64,000 nucleotides of DNA from Spirochaetales bacterium Spiro_12 (GTDB taxonomy: Bacteria; Spirochaetota; Spirochaetia; Treponematales; Rectinemataceae), in assembly GCA_001603165.1 (NCBI GenBank), contig LVBN01000048.1, forward strand, positions 1-64,000. The letters are read 5' to 3'. Positions 34,724 to 43,909 of this stretch are shown in pieces; within the stretch, counting starts at the first letter, position 1; each line of letters opens with the position of its first letter. The notes beneath the pieces were generated by a model. It had not been told where the DNA came from, ran no database searches, and saw only the letters and a program-made list of their open reading frames with translations. The translations under genes and the position numbers were made by a program.

Positions 34724-35876
34724 TCTTCTCCTCCTTGCCCGGATACCAGTGGAACCACTGCTCCTCGGCCCCGTTGAACAGGTGATGGACGGAAGTCGGC
34801 TTAAGACCGAAGATTTCCCCGAAATCTTCCCTGTCGGTGATAAAGCCCATATTCCATCCCCCATCCCTGAACCTATCCCTCATGGGCGCCAGATCGGCGT
34901 AAAGCGATAGGGCCTCCTCCTGACTGCCCAGCCTTTTCCCATAGGGAGGATTGGCTAAAAGATGTCCCTTGCCGTCAAAGGGGCCCAAATCCTGGGCTTT
35001 CTCGCAGGAGAATTCAATCCAATCCCGGAGGCCGGCGTCGGCGGCGTTGGCCTTCGCGGTTTCCACGGCTCCCGGATCGATATCCGAAGCCCTTATCTCC
35101 ACCTCCACATCGTTCCGTATCCGCGATTCGAAATCCTCCCGGACGGCATAGACCTGCTTGGGGGACATGGCGGGCATCAACTCAAAGGCAAAGCGTCTGG
35201 TAAGTCCCGGAGCGAAATCCAGGGCGTAGAGCGCGGCCTCTATGGCGATGCTGCCGGATCCGCAGAAGGGATCCAGAAGGGCGAATTTCCTGTTCCAGCC
35301 GGAAAAGAAGAGAAGCGAGGCGGCGATAGTCTCCTTGAGGGGAGCTTGAACGGTCCTTTTCCTATACCCTCGCTTATGCAAAGGCTCCCCGGATGTGTCG
35401 ATGCCCACCGAACACTCGTCCCTGTCCAGATAGATCCTCACGCCTACGGAATTTCCCGTTTCGGGCATGGTGCGCATATCGAAGCTATCCATGAGCCGGG
35501 AATAAGCCGCTTTTTGGCCCATGGCCTGGAGGCTGGCCTGGGAAGCCAGCCTGGAATCCTTGCTGCGCACCCGTTCGATGTGAATCTTGGAATCCTTGTA
35601 GCAGCAAAGCTCCCAGGGCAGGGAGGCGATGCCTTCGAAATACGCGTCGAAGTCCGGGGCGGGGAAGCGCCCAAGCTCCAGGAGCACCCGTTCGGCGGTT
35701 CGAAGCCCAATATTCGCCCTGGCAAGGTCCGTGGCCAATCTGTCGCTTTCCAGCGCGAAACCTATCCTGCCCGGCCTGCGATCCTGCGGTTTCAAGCCCA
35801 GCTTGACCAGCTCCTGGGCGGTGATTTTCTCCAGTCCGACGGCGCAAAGGGCGATGCCCTTGAATGCTGTTCCCAT
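34704..35876 (-). CDS. THUMP-domain RNA guanine/adenine N-methyltransferase (RlmL N-domain type)
   Basis: About 390 aa. The N-terminal half carries a ferredoxin-like/THUMP region. The C-terminal half is a Rossmann methyltransferase with LLDPFCGSGSIAIEAAL (SAM loop), the ASDIDPGAVETAKANA motif and the catalytic LLANPPYGKRLG. This matches the single-domain relatives of RlmL that make m2G in 23S rRNA. The start is taken at 35876 (MGTAFKGIAL); the longer frame to 36002 would overlap the divergent azlC gene. It is the first gene of the zwf-pgl-GH16 transcript, although functionally unrelated. Confidence 0.87.
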   Translation of the reverse strand: MGTAFKGIALCAVGLEKITAQELVKLGLKPQDRRPGRIGFALESDRLATDLARANIGLRTAERVLLELGRFPAPDFDAYFEGIASLPWELCCYKDSKIHIERVRSKDSRLASQASLQAMGQKAAYSRLMDSFDMRTMPETGNSVGVRIYLDRDECSVGIDTSGEPLHKRGYRKRTVQAPLKETIAASLLFFSGWNRKFALLDPFCGSGSIAIEAALYALDFAPGLTRRFAFELMPAMSPKQVYAVREDFESRIRNDVEVEIRASDIDPGAVETAKANAADAGLRDWIEFSCEKAQDLGPFDGKGHLLANPPYGKRLGSQEEALSLYADLAPMRDRFRDGGWNMGFITDREDFGEIFGLKPTSVHHLFNGAEEQWFHWYPGKEEKNAAVEE

Positions 35877-35980
35877 AGCCTGCAGTATGGACAAGAAGAG
35901 GGTCTTGCACAAGGCTGGCCCCTGCTCCGCCAGGGGGCGCCAGATTGACCCAAGGCCCTCGAAGGCCCTATTGTTGCCCC

Positions 35981-36694
35981 ATGACGAAGAGCGCAACCGC
36001 ACCTGCCCTGCCCAAGGCCTTCAAGGCCAGCGTTCCCGTGCTCCTGGGATACCTGACCATAGGCTTCGGCTTCGGCCTTCTGGCGGTGAATAAGGGCTAT
36101 CCAGTCTGGCTGGCGCTTTTCATGAGCATCTTCGTGTTCGCCGGAGCGGCGCAGTATATCGGCATCAGCCTATTCGCCGCCGGAGCCTCGCTGCCTGAGA
36201 TCGTTCTCGTGACCCTGGTGGCCAATATTCGACACGCCGCCTACGGGCTCTCTCTCATAGGGAGCTTCGGGGCTCATCCCAGGATAAAGCCCTATCTTAT
36301 CTTTGCCCTGACCGACGAGACCTACGCGCTTTTAAGTTCGTCCAAGCCCGAGGAGCGGGCCGACGGCGGCTTCCTGTTGGCGGTATCGGCGTTGAACCAG
36401 CTGTACTGGGTCGCTGGCACGGCCCTGGGCGCCCTTGCGGGCTCTCTGATACCCGGCAGGGTCCAGGGACTGGATTTCGCCCTGAATGCTCTCTTTATCG
36501 TGCTGGCCCTGGAGCAGGCCATGAGGCTGAAAAAAGGCCTTCCCTTCGTCATAGCCGGCATTTCCATCTTCCTGGCCTATAGGTTTATGAAAGGCAGCGG
36601 AGCCATAGCCCTGGGCCTGCTCATAGCTACCGCAGGCCTGGCCCTTTACGACAGCGTGAGAAAAAAGCGCATAAAAGGGGACGGCAATGCTTAG
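35981..36694 (+). CDS. azlC: Branched-chain amino acid exporter, large subunit
   Basis: 237 aa polytopic protein with about seven hydrophobic segments. The AzlC signature is clear: SVPVLLGYLTIGFGFGLL at the start, FVFAGAAQYIGISLF, LVANIRHAAYGLSL and FALTDETYALL. Together with AzlD it exports branched-chain amino acids and analogues. The ATG at 35981 opens the family N-terminus; no strong ribosome site is seen. It overlaps azlD by 8 bases. Confidence 0.93.
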   Translation: MTKSATAPALPKAFKASVPVLLGYLTIGFGFGLLAVNKGYPVWLALFMSIFVFAGAAQYIGISLFAAGASLPEIVLVTLVANIRHAAYGLSLIGSFGAHPRIKPYLIFALTDETYALLSSSKPEERADGGFLLAVSALNQLYWVAGTALGALAGSLIPGRVQGLDFALNALFIVLALEQAMRLKKGLPFVIAGISIFLAYRFMKGSGAIALGLLIATAGLALYDSVRKKRIKGDGNA

Positions 36695-37004
36695 CGTATC
36701 CCGGGCTTTTACAGCGTCGCTGGCCATGGCGGCGGTGATTCTTTTTTGCAGAGCTCTGCCCTTTTTATTCTTTTCGGGGAAAAAGGCCCCTCGGTTTCTA
36801 TCCTTCGTGGAAATCTATATGCCCGCCCTGGCCATGACAGTCCTTGCCCTCTCTCCTTACGCGTCGCTGGAGTGGAGCAAGGCGCCTCACGGGTTCCCGG
36901 AAGTCCTGGCCGGGCTTCTCGTGGTTGGGCTTCACCTGTGGAAACGCAATCCCCTCTTAAGCATCCTGGGCGGCACGGTCTTGTACATGATCCTTGCTTA
37001 TTGA
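36687..37004 (+). CDS. azlD: Branched-chain amino acid exporter, small subunit
   Basis: 105 aa with about four hydrophobic segments (ASLAMAAVILFCRALPFLFF, FVEIYMPALAMTVLALSPY, GFPEVLAGLLVVGLHLW, LLSILGGTVLYMIL). The size and the CRALPF/MPALAMTVLAL motifs fit AzlD. Overlap with azlC indicates one two-subunit exporter. Its stop codon overlaps the -35 box of the following tRNA promoter. Confidence 0.9.
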   Translation: MLSVSRAFTASLAMAAVILFCRALPFLFFSGKKAPRFLSFVEIYMPALAMTVLALSPYASLEWSKAPHGFPEVLAGLLVVGLHLWKRNPLLSILGGTVLYMILAY

Positions 37005-37030
37005 CACTCCCGCGGGCTTCGGGGTAGTAT
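37001..37030 (+). promoter_or_regulatory. Promoter of tRNA-Ala
   Basis: TTGACA (perfect -35), 18 bases, TAGTAT, ending 12 bases before the mature tRNA. The -35 overlaps the azlD stop codon. Confidence 0.7.
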
Positions 37031-37042
37031 CCCCTCGCTTTC

Positions 37043-37115
<73 letters not shown>

Positions 37116-37120
37116 CGAAT

Positions 37121-37152
37121 AAAAAGACCGCCTTAAAAAGGCGGTCTTTTTA
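37121..37152 (+). terminator. Terminator of tRNA-Ala
   Basis: AAAAAGACCGCC, a short loop and GGCGGTCTTTTT: a strong GC stem with flanking A and T runs. Because both runs are present it could also stop the opposite strand, i.e. the GNAT gene. Confidence 0.88.
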
Positions 37153-37168
37153 TTGTCCCAGGGAAGTT

Positions 37169-37441
37169 CTAAGCGAGAATATCTTCGTACTCAGCCTTTT
37201 TTTGGAGATAGGCCCGGGCATAAGAACAAAGGGGTAAAATTTTCGCTCCCTCTTCCTTGGCCAGCCCCACCACCGCCTCCACCAGGCGACCTCCTATGCC
37301 CCGGCCTTTCAGGGTCTCGGAAACCCTCGTATGCTCGATCACGATGACCGGCCCTTCTTTTCGCGAGAATTTGATCAGTGCCAGGGGCTTATCATCCTCA
37401 CCCAGATAGAATAGGCCTTCTTTCTGTTTCAAATCGTCCAT
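37169..37441 (-). CDS. Small GNAT acetyltransferase (YjdJ/COG2388 type)
   Basis: 90 aa single-domain acetyltransferase-like protein. The acetyl-CoA loop is seen in TLKGRGIGGRLVEAVVGLA, and the C-terminal ILPLCSYARAYLQKKAEYEDIL is the hallmark of the short COG2388 branch that includes human NATD1. The substrate is unknown. It ends next to the bidirectional-looking tRNA-Ala terminator. Confidence 0.85.
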   Translation of the reverse strand: MDDLKQKEGLFYLGEDDKPLALIKFSRKEGPVIVIEHTRVSETLKGRGIGGRLVEAVVGLAKEEGAKILPLCSYARAYLQKKAEYEDILA

Positions 37442-37585
37442 CTTCTCTCCCTGAATGCTGAATGAAGTCTTTACACCGATGAATATACGCAGAAACCCGA
37501 AACGACGACCACTTCGATTTAGGCCTTAAGCGGACTTCGGCTTATATTTCATCAGCGCCTGTCCTCCGCCTTCCGCTCCGCCAGG

Positions 37586-39424
37586 CTAACCGAGCCTTGC
37601 CCCGGCATTCGCGTCGAGTTCGATCCAAAACAGGGAGCCCTCTCCTTCCCAGCTCTCCACTCCAACGGAGCCGCCGTGGACTTCGGCGATATGGCGGACA
37701 ATAGCCAGGCCGAGGCCAGTACCCCCCTGCTCCCGGCTCCTTGCTTTGTCCACCCTGTAGAAGCGCTCGAAGAGCCTGGGCAACTGGGCCGCGGGGATTC
37801 CCGGGCCTTGGTCCCGAACCTCGATGCGCAATCTGGAATCGATTCGGCGCGCCCTGATCCGGACCTGGCTCTCGGCCGGGGAATATTTCACCGCGTTGTC
37901 CAAAAGATTGAAAACGGCCTGTACGATCAAGCCGCCGTTCACCTCGACACGGATATCCTCGGGGCAGTCCAGTTCGAGTTTAAGGTTTTTGCCCATCGCG
38001 GCATATTCCACCGAGGCTATTGCCTCGAGAACGAGTTCCCGGAGACTTTCGGATTTCGTTTCCAGACTCTCCCTTTCCTGCTGTTCAAGCTTGGCCAGAG
38101 AGAGCAGGTCATCGATGAGCCGTTCCATTCTCGCCGCGTTTCGACCGATGATTTCCGAAAAACGCCTGGCCTTGTCGGGATCTTCCAAGGCCCCTCCGAG
38201 AAGGGTTTCGGCGAAGCCTTTCACCAGTTGCACGGGTGTTCTGAGCTCGTGGGATACGTTGGCGACGAAATCCCTGCGAATCGTCTCGAGGCGGCGCAGA
38301 ACGGTGAGGTCGTTCAGGACCAGCACGACGCCCTCAGGTTCCCGGGAGCCGCTCTGCATTCCGTATGCCGCGGCGAGCACTCGAAAACTTCGCTGACTTC
38401 CCTGGCGATAGAGTTCGATATCGACTTCCGCCGCCGAGGAACTTTCCAGCGCCTTTCGCGCCACCTCCTCGAGCGCCGGCGAGCGGGAGATTTCGAGAAG
38501 GCAGGGCTTGGTTTTCCTGCCAGCGTCGGAGGCCTGGGGAAAATCGAAGAATTGGCGGGCCGCTTTATTGGCCAGCCGCAGATTGAGATGGGCATCGAGA
38601 GCGAGGACGGCCTCGGAGACCCCATCCAGGATGGCTTCCACCTCCCGCTCCTTGGCTTCCGCCGATTCGGCCCGCAGGGAAAGCTCTCCGGCCATGGAGT
38701 CCAGCGCTTCGCCTAAAACCCGTATCTCCCGGGAACTTCGGGCGAGCTGCCGCCTGTCCTTGAGCTCGAAGCGGCCGCCGGCCCGCGATCCGGGCGCATC
38801 CCTCTCCCCCCGGGGCACGGACTCGGCCGCGGCAGCCAAAAGCCCCAGGGGCCGCGTTATGCCCCTGGACAGGAATACGGCCACCAGGGCCGCGAGGGCT
38901 GCCGCGAAGGCTATTACGGTGACCAGGAGAAATTGCAGCTCGGAAAGCCTGGACTCCATGGCCGGGGTATCCAGGGAGAGCCTGAAGGCGGCGATTATTT
39001 TCCCCTCGCCGTCCTTTATCGGCAGTGCGATATAGCGCTGCTCCATGCCGAGGGTGTTCGATTTCCGCGTAGCCCTGGCCTGGAATCCCGAGAGGGCCTG
39101 GATGATTTCGGGCCTGTCGCCGTGGTTTTCCATCGTTGCCGGATCGGCCTTGGAATCGGCGGCCACCCTGCCGTCGGAAGTCACGATAGTGACGCGGTAC
39201 GAGGACGCCCCGCCGGCTTCCCTGGCCCAGCGTCGCAGCTCAGCCGCATCGGCGGGATCGGGCAGGTACGCCGAGAGAAGGCGGGCGGTTTCGGCAAGAG
39301 CCTTATCGTTGATCTCGGTGTGGATCTGCCCTATCAGCGTGACGGACAGGAGGGCGAAGACAAGACACAAGGCTAGGCTCAAGCCTAAAAGAGATCCCAG
39401 CGTTTTACCAAAAAGCGTCTTCAT
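37586..39424 (-). CDS. phoR: Phosphate-regulon sensor histidine kinase
   Basis: 612 aa. Two membrane segments (about 8-30 and 160-185) frame a periplasmic sensing region; then come a HAMP-like region, a PAS domain (about 262-365) and the kinase. The phosphorylated His is in FVANVSHELRTPVQLVKG. The ATP-binding domain has the N box and G boxes RIEVRDQGPGIPAAQLPRLFERFYRVDKAR and GGTGLGLAIVRHIAEVHGG. The periplasmic domain is larger than in Escherichia coli PhoR and like that of Gram-positive/spirochaete PhoR. It follows phoB by 58 bases and the Pst genes, so it should read phosphate through PstB/PhoU. Confidence 0.92.
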   Translation of the reverse strand: MKTLFGKTLGSLLGLSLALCLVFALLSVTLIGQIHTEINDKALAETARLLSAYLPDPADAAELRRWAREAGGASSYRVTIVTSDGRVAADSKADPATMENHGDRPEIIQALSGFQARATRKSNTLGMEQRYIALPIKDGEGKIIAAFRLSLDTPAMESRLSELQFLLVTVIAFAAALAALVAVFLSRGITRPLGLLAAAAESVPRGERDAPGSRAGGRFELKDRRQLARSSREIRVLGEALDSMAGELSLRAESAEAKEREVEAILDGVSEAVLALDAHLNLRLANKAARQFFDFPQASDAGRKTKPCLLEISRSPALEEVARKALESSSAAEVDIELYRQGSQRSFRVLAAAYGMQSGSREPEGVVLVLNDLTVLRRLETIRRDFVANVSHELRTPVQLVKGFAETLLGGALEDPDKARRFSEIIGRNAARMERLIDDLLSLAKLEQQERESLETKSESLRELVLEAIASVEYAAMGKNLKLELDCPEDIRVEVNGGLIVQAVFNLLDNAVKYSPAESQVRIRARRIDSRLRIEVRDQGPGIPAAQLPRLFERFYRVDKARSREQGGTGLGLAIVRHIAEVHGGSVGVESWEGEGSLFWIELDANAGARLG

Positions 39425-39482
39425 AATTCGACTCTCGCTCCTGTACTATCCGCCTTTCCAGTCGTAAACGGTCTTTTAGTTT

Positions 39483-40181
39483 TTACTGCTCCGCTCTAAA
39501 CCTATACCCCACGCCCCGGACCGTTTCTATGAGGGCGGAGCCTTCCCCTAATTTTTTTCTTATGGAAAGTATCTGCACATCCACCGATCGATCGGTAACC
39601 GGGTAATCCTGCCCCTTGACGGCATCGATGATCTGGGTGCGGGCGAAGACCCTTCCGGGCTCCTCCATAAGGCATTTGAGGATGGAGAACTCGGTGGCCG
39701 AAAGCTCGAGGAACTTATCTTCGAAGAATGCTTCATGCCGCAGGGGGTCCAGGACAAGCCCTCCCCTGCTAAGTCTGGTCTGAACATCCTGTCCCGGCGA
39801 TCGCTCCAGGCCTCGCCGCAGGGCGGTTCTGATCCGGGCCACCAGAACCCTGGGACTGAAAGGTTTAACCACATAATCCGCGGCGCCCAATTCGAGGCCG
39901 GCCACCACATCGGCATCCTCGCCCCTGGCCGTGGTTATGAGAATAGGAATCCCGGCCTTGCCCGGAAGATTCTTCGAACGGCGCAAAAACTCGAATCCGT
40001 CGATGCCGGGCAGCATGAGATCGAGGACGATGCAGTCAAAATCCCTGGCCCGCAGCAGGGAGAGTCCCTCCTCGGCGGATACCACGGGCAGCACTTCCCA
40101 GCCTTCGGCCTGGAGGGTATAGGAGAGGAGTTCCCGTATATCCTGGTCGTCTTCGACGACCAGGATTTTGGCTTTGGCCAT
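39483..40181 (-). CDS. phoB: Phosphate-regulon response regulator
   Basis: 232 aa OmpR-type regulator. The receiver has the acidic pair EDD (near 9-11), the phosphorylated Asp in DCIVLDLMLPG (about 52-56) and the conserved Lys in VVKPFSPR. The C-terminal winged helix has LSATEFSILKCLMEEPGRVFAR and VDVQILSIRKKLGE plus GVGYRF. The ATG at 40181 follows GGAGGG. A Pho-box-like repeat in front of pstS is the likely target. Confidence 0.93.
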   Translation of the reverse strand: MAKAKILVVEDDQDIRELLSYTLQAEGWEVLPVVSAEEGLSLLRARDFDCIVLDLMLPGIDGFEFLRRSKNLPGKAGIPILITTARGEDADVVAGLELGAADYVVKPFSPRVLVARIRTALRRGLERSPGQDVQTRLSRGGLVLDPLRHEAFFEDKFLELSATEFSILKCLMEEPGRVFARTQIIDAVKGQDYPVTDRSVDVQILSIRKKLGEGSALIETVRGVGYRFRAEQ

Positions 40182-40282
40182 TTTCCCTCCTGCCATGCTT
40201 TAAAAGCATTTCGCCGGCCCCGATCTTCTCGGCCCGATCGATCCGGCTCCCTACAGGTCTATGGTTAGCCTGGCGGCCCGGC

Positions 40283-40942
40283 TTAGTCGTTCAGCTCGAG
40301 ATGCCGCCCCTCCACCATGTAGACCACCGCCTCGCATACGTTGGTCATGTGGTCGCCGAAGCGCTCGAGGTACCCGGAGGTCGTCAGCAGCTTGGAAGCT
40401 CGCTTGATGAGTTCCGGATGATCCTTCATAAGGCTCAAGATTTCTTCGATGAGGGCCTTGTGCTCATGATCGATTTCATCGTCCAGCAAGGCTGTCGATC
40501 TTGCCGTTTCGACATCCCAATTCTGATAGGCGCTCACCGCTCCCCTGATCATCCTCAGGCCCACGCCGGCCATGCGATCCAGCCTGCCGATCTGGCGGAA
40601 GGGAGCTTCGCCGGCCAGCTTGATGGCTGTCTTGGCCAGATGCACGCTATAGTCCCCCGCCCTTTCCAGATTGTACGTCACTTTGAAGATGGTGACGAGT
40701 TCCCGCAAGTCCCTGGCCACAGGTTGCTGAGTGGCGATGAGCACCGCCGCCGCGTCTTCGATCGCCAGCTGGAGTCTATCGACCTCCTTGTCCCCGGCCT
40801 TGGCCTCTTTCGCGAGGTTTAGGTCTTGATTTTTCAGGGCGGTCATAGCCTTGGCCAGGTTCTCCTCGACCCTGGTGGCCATGCCGAGTATATCGTAACG
40901 AAGTCGTGCCAGCTCCTCCTGGAGCGCTGTTCTGGTGCTCAT
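40283..40942 (-). CDS. phoU: Phosphate-signalling regulator PhoU
   Basis: 219 aa helical protein with the repeated PhoU helices; EARKAGDKEVDRLQ-like, RDLRELVTIFKVTYNLERAGDY and YLERFGDHMTNVCEAVVYM hold the metal-binding E/D-xxxD motifs twice, as in the two-repeat family. It couples Pst transport state to PhoR and normally keeps the regulon off. Located between pstB and phoB. Confidence 0.95.
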   Translation of the reverse strand: MSTRTALQEELARLRYDILGMATRVEENLAKAMTALKNQDLNLAKEAKAGDKEVDRLQLAIEDAAAVLIATQQPVARDLRELVTIFKVTYNLERAGDYSVHLAKTAIKLAGEAPFRQIGRLDRMAGVGLRMIRGAVSAYQNWDVETARSTALLDDEIDHEHKALIEEILSLMKDHPELIKRASKLLTTSGYLERFGDHMTNVCEAVVYMVEGRHLELND

Positions 40943-40957
40943 GGATTCCTTCCTCTA

Positions 40958-41716
40958 TCAACCGAAGCGACCCGAGATATAGTTCTCGGTGCGTTCATCC
41001 TTGGGATTGAAAAAAACTTCCTTCGTCGGGGCATACTCGACGAGATCCCCCGAAAGAAGGAAGGCTGTGAAATCCGATATCCTGGCGGCCTGCTGCATGT
41101 TGTGCGTCACGATGACGATAGAATAGCGGCTCTTGAGCTGACCGAGCAAGTCTTCGATCTTGGCGGTGGAAATCGGATCCAGGGCGCTGGTGGGTTCGTC
41201 CATGAGGATCACCTCGGGGCTCACAGCCAGGGCCCGGGCGATGCAAAGCCTCTGCTGCTGTCCGCCAGAGAGGGCCATGGCGCTCTGCTTGAGCTTATCC
41301 TTCACCTCGTCCCAAAGGGCTACCTGGAAAAGGCTGGACTCCACCAGTTCGTCCATGTCGCCCCTGTAGCCGTTGATCCTGGCCCCCCAGGCTATGTTTT
41401 CGTAAATGGTTTTCGGGAAAGGATTGGGCTTCTGGAAGACCATGCCTATCCAGCGCCGCACTTCCACGGGATCGACACCGGAACCGTAGATATTCGCCCC
41501 GCGGAAAAGAACCTGGCCCGAAGTCTTCGTGCCTGGTATCAGCTCGTTCATGCGGTTGAACGCCCGCAGCGCAGTACTTTTCCCGCAGCCCGAGGGACCT
41601 ATTATGGCGGTGACCGCGTTGCGGTCGATATTCATGGTCAAGTCTTTTACCGCCCTGTGTCCGTCGGAGTATTCTATCGAAAGATCGATCACTTCCAGGC
41701 ATGCTGTTGTCTTCAT
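40958..41716 (-). CDS. pstB: Phosphate ABC transporter ATP-binding protein
   Basis: 252 aa. Walker [10 protein letters not shown], signature LSGGQQQRL, Walker [13 protein letters not shown] and H-loop VTHNMQQA are all intact, and [20 protein letters not shown] is diagnostic of PstB. It starts four bases inside the end of pstA. It drives the high-affinity phosphate permease PstAC. Confidence 0.97.
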   Translation of the reverse strand: MKTTACLEVIDLSIEYSDGHRAVKDLTMNIDRNAVTAIIGPSGCGKSTALRAFNRMNELIPGTKTSGQVLFRGANIYGSGVDPVEVRRWIGMVFQKPNPFPKTIYENIAWGARINGYRGDMDELVESSLFQVALWDEVKDKLKQSAMALSGGQQQRLCIARALAVSPEVILMDEPTSALDPISTAKIEDLLGQLKSRYSIVIVTHNMQQAARISDFTAFLLSGDLVEYAPTKEVFFNPKDERTENYISGRFG

Positions 41717-42972
41717 TGGGAGGCTGCCTTTTTATTGCTGTATTTCGCACGCATATAGATGACGCTGGCATTAAGCGAGAGGAGCATCACCAGAAGCACG
41801 ACGATGGCCCCGGCGGCGAGGTTCCGGAATTCCTGCTGGGGCCTGGCGCTCCATTGGTATATCTGTATGGGCAGGGTGGTGAATTTGGAAAAGGGGCCGG
41901 TGGGGTCCATGGAGAGGAAGGTAGAGGCTCCCACCACCACAAGGGGCGCTGTCTCGCCCAAAGCCCTGGATATGGCCAGCACGGCTCCTGTGAGGATTCT
42001 GTCCGCCGATGCGGGCAGCACGTGATGCCAGACTGTCTGCCACCTGGTGGCGCCCAGGGCAAGGCTGGACTGTCGTAGGCTCTGCGGCACAGCCCTCATG
42101 GCCTCCTGGGCATTGATTATGATAATCGGAAGAATCAATAAGGCCAGGCTTAAGGATGCGGAAAGGACCGTCCTGCCGTCGAGAGAAGTCCCTTCGGATT
42201 GTACGCCGAAGATCGCTCCCGAAGTCAGGGGCGCCATCGCCCTCACGAAGAGCGCGAGGCCAAGCATTCCATAGATGATCGAAGGGACTCCCGCCAGGTT
42301 ATAAATATTCGTACGGATCACCCTGTTGAGCCAGTTGTCCCTGGCGTATTCCTCCAGCCAGACCGCCGCGGCCACGCCCAGTGGCAGGGCAAAGAGAATA
42401 GTAAAGAGAATGGTCAACAGGGAGCCCAAAAGGGCGCCGCGGATGCCGCTTCTCAGGGGGTCCGAGGACTGGGAGCTGGAGAGCAGGCTTGCGCTCACCC
42501 AGGATCGGAATTGCAGGCTTCCCCCTTGGTAATCGCGGACGACGCTTTCCATTATCTCCGGCTTGAAAAAGATGCTTTCGAAGAGGCTCCAGGTGGCAAT
42601 CACATGGGGTTTGAGTATTTCCGCATCGATGATGCCCAGGAGCTCGGCCCTGCTACGTTCCGCCAGGGGGGCTTCGGTATCGAGTTTCCGGTATAGGCGC
42701 CGGGAGAGCCTTTCCTGGAGAATCGAGCTGAGCCCCTGGGCGTCCTGTTCCGAGAGGGTCTCTCCCTCGGGGACTAATTTCGCCGGATCTTCCTCGGTTT
42801 GAACCAAGACATAACCGAAGGCCTGATTCACGATGCCCGCCAGAAGGGCGGCGAGAAAAAAGACCGAAACTATCGTACAGACCAGAAAGATAATTCTCCA
42901 GCGCCCGGATTTCCTGCGACGTTCTTCCAGCCTGGAGTCGAGCCGGCCGGATATGGGAGGCGAGGGGTTCAT
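41713..42972 (-). CDS. pstA: Phosphate ABC transporter permease PstA
   Basis: 419 aa, larger than the common 290 aa form. One hydrophobic segment (about 27-50) is followed by a long extracytoplasmic part of roughly 130 residues, then the five-segment permease core starting [38 protein letters not shown] permease loop: [31 protein letters not shown]. The ATG at 42972 overlaps the pstC stop by four bases; the earlier frame to 43362 would run deep into pstC. Confidence 0.93.
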   Translation of the reverse strand: MNPSPPISGRLDSRLEERRRKSGRWRIIFLVCTIVSVFFLAALLAGIVNQAFGYVLVQTEEDPAKLVPEGETLSEQDAQGLSSILQERLSRRLYRKLDTEAPLAERSRAELLGIIDAEILKPHVIATWSLFESIFFKPEIMESVVRDYQGGSLQFRSWVSASLLSSSQSSDPLRSGIRGALLGSLLTILFTILFALPLGVAAAVWLEEYARDNWLNRVIRTNIYNLAGVPSIIYGMLGLALFVRAMAPLTSGAIFGVQSEGTSLDGRTVLSASLSLALLILPIIIINAQEAMRAVPQSLRQSSLALGATRWQTVWHHVLPASADRILTGAVLAISRALGETAPLVVVGASTFLSMDPTGPFSKFTTLPIQIYQWSARPQQEFRNLAAGAIVVLLVMLLSLNASVIYMRAKYSNKKAASQ

Positions 42973-43904
42973 TCGTAGACCTCCCTGAAGCGACGCACAA
43001 TCCGCGAAGAAAGCATATTGAGGCCGAGCGTCACGATGAAAAGCACCAGGGCTATGGCGAAGAGACTTTGATAATCCATGGAGTCGTAGGAAAGATCGCC
43101 TCCGGATATTCTTACGATATGACCCGTCATCGTCTCGGCGGACTTGAAGGGGTTGAGGGTGAGATTGGGGCCGGCTCCGGCCGCCATGGCGACGATCATC
43201 GTTTCGCCCACCGCTCTCGAAAGCCCCAGGATAAAGGCAGCGGCTATTCCCGAGAAGGCGGCGGGCACGACAATCGTAAGGGAGACTTCCAGCTTGTTGG
43301 CGCCCATGGCATAGGCCCCTTCCTTGAGCGAGCGCGGCACCGACGAGAGAGCGTCCTCGCACATCGAGGCGATGAGGGGAAGGATGAGAATACCCATGAC
43401 CAATCCCGCGGACAGGGTATTATAAACATCCACCCGCTGCCGCCCGAAAAGATTTCGTATGAGGGGCGTGACGGTGTTGAGGGCGAAATAACCGTAGACA
43501 ACAGTAGGGATGCCCGCCAGGAGTTCGAGGACAGGTTTCAGGAAATCCCGCACCCTGCGGGGCGCGTACTCGGAGAGGTAGATGGCCACCAAAAGCCCCA
43601 GGGGCAAAGCCAGCAGCATGGCCCAGAAACTGGTAGCGAGGGTGGCGCTCAAGAGAGGGAGGATTCCGTAGCGTTCGATGGCGGGCTGCCAGACAGTATC
43701 GGTGAAAAAGTCGATCAGCGATATCTTTCTGAAAAAGGCGAAGGCTTCCAGCCCCAAGCTGGCGACGATGCCGAGGGTTGTGAAGATGGATATCGAGGCG
43801 GCTAAAAACAGCAAAGCCTGAATGATTATCTCCCCCGGCCGGGGACGATGCAGTAAAGTCCGGGGGAGTTGATCGGTAGGCTTGGAAGGATTTCCACAGC
43901 CCAT
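42969..43904 (-). CDS. pstC: Phosphate ABC transporter permease PstC
   Basis: 311 aa with six hydrophobic segments. Typical segments are LPLGLLVAIYLSEYAP, LAGIPTVVYGYFAL and the EAA-type loop EDALSSVPRSLKEGAYAMGANKLEVSLTIVVP. It starts 5 bases after pstS and overlaps pstA by four, so all Pst genes are cotranscribed. Confidence 0.95.
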   Translation of the reverse strand: MGCGNPSKPTDQLPRTLLHRPRPGEIIIQALLFLAASISIFTTLGIVASLGLEAFAFFRKISLIDFFTDTVWQPAIERYGILPLLSATLATSFWAMLLALPLGLLVAIYLSEYAPRRVRDFLKPVLELLAGIPTVVYGYFALNTVTPLIRNLFGRQRVDVYNTLSAGLVMGILILPLIASMCEDALSSVPRSLKEGAYAMGANKLEVSLTIVVPAAFSGIAAAFILGLSRAVGETMIVAMAAGAGPNLTLNPFKSAETMTGHIVRISGGDLSYDSMDYQSLFAIALVLFIVTLGLNMLSSRIVRRFREVYE

Positions 43905-43909
43905 GGTTC

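Noticed and set aside
37121-37152. Hairpin considered as a CRISPR or repeat unit
   Set aside because: It is a standard A-stem-T terminator after tRNA-Ala. No regularly spaced repeats exist anywhere in the window.
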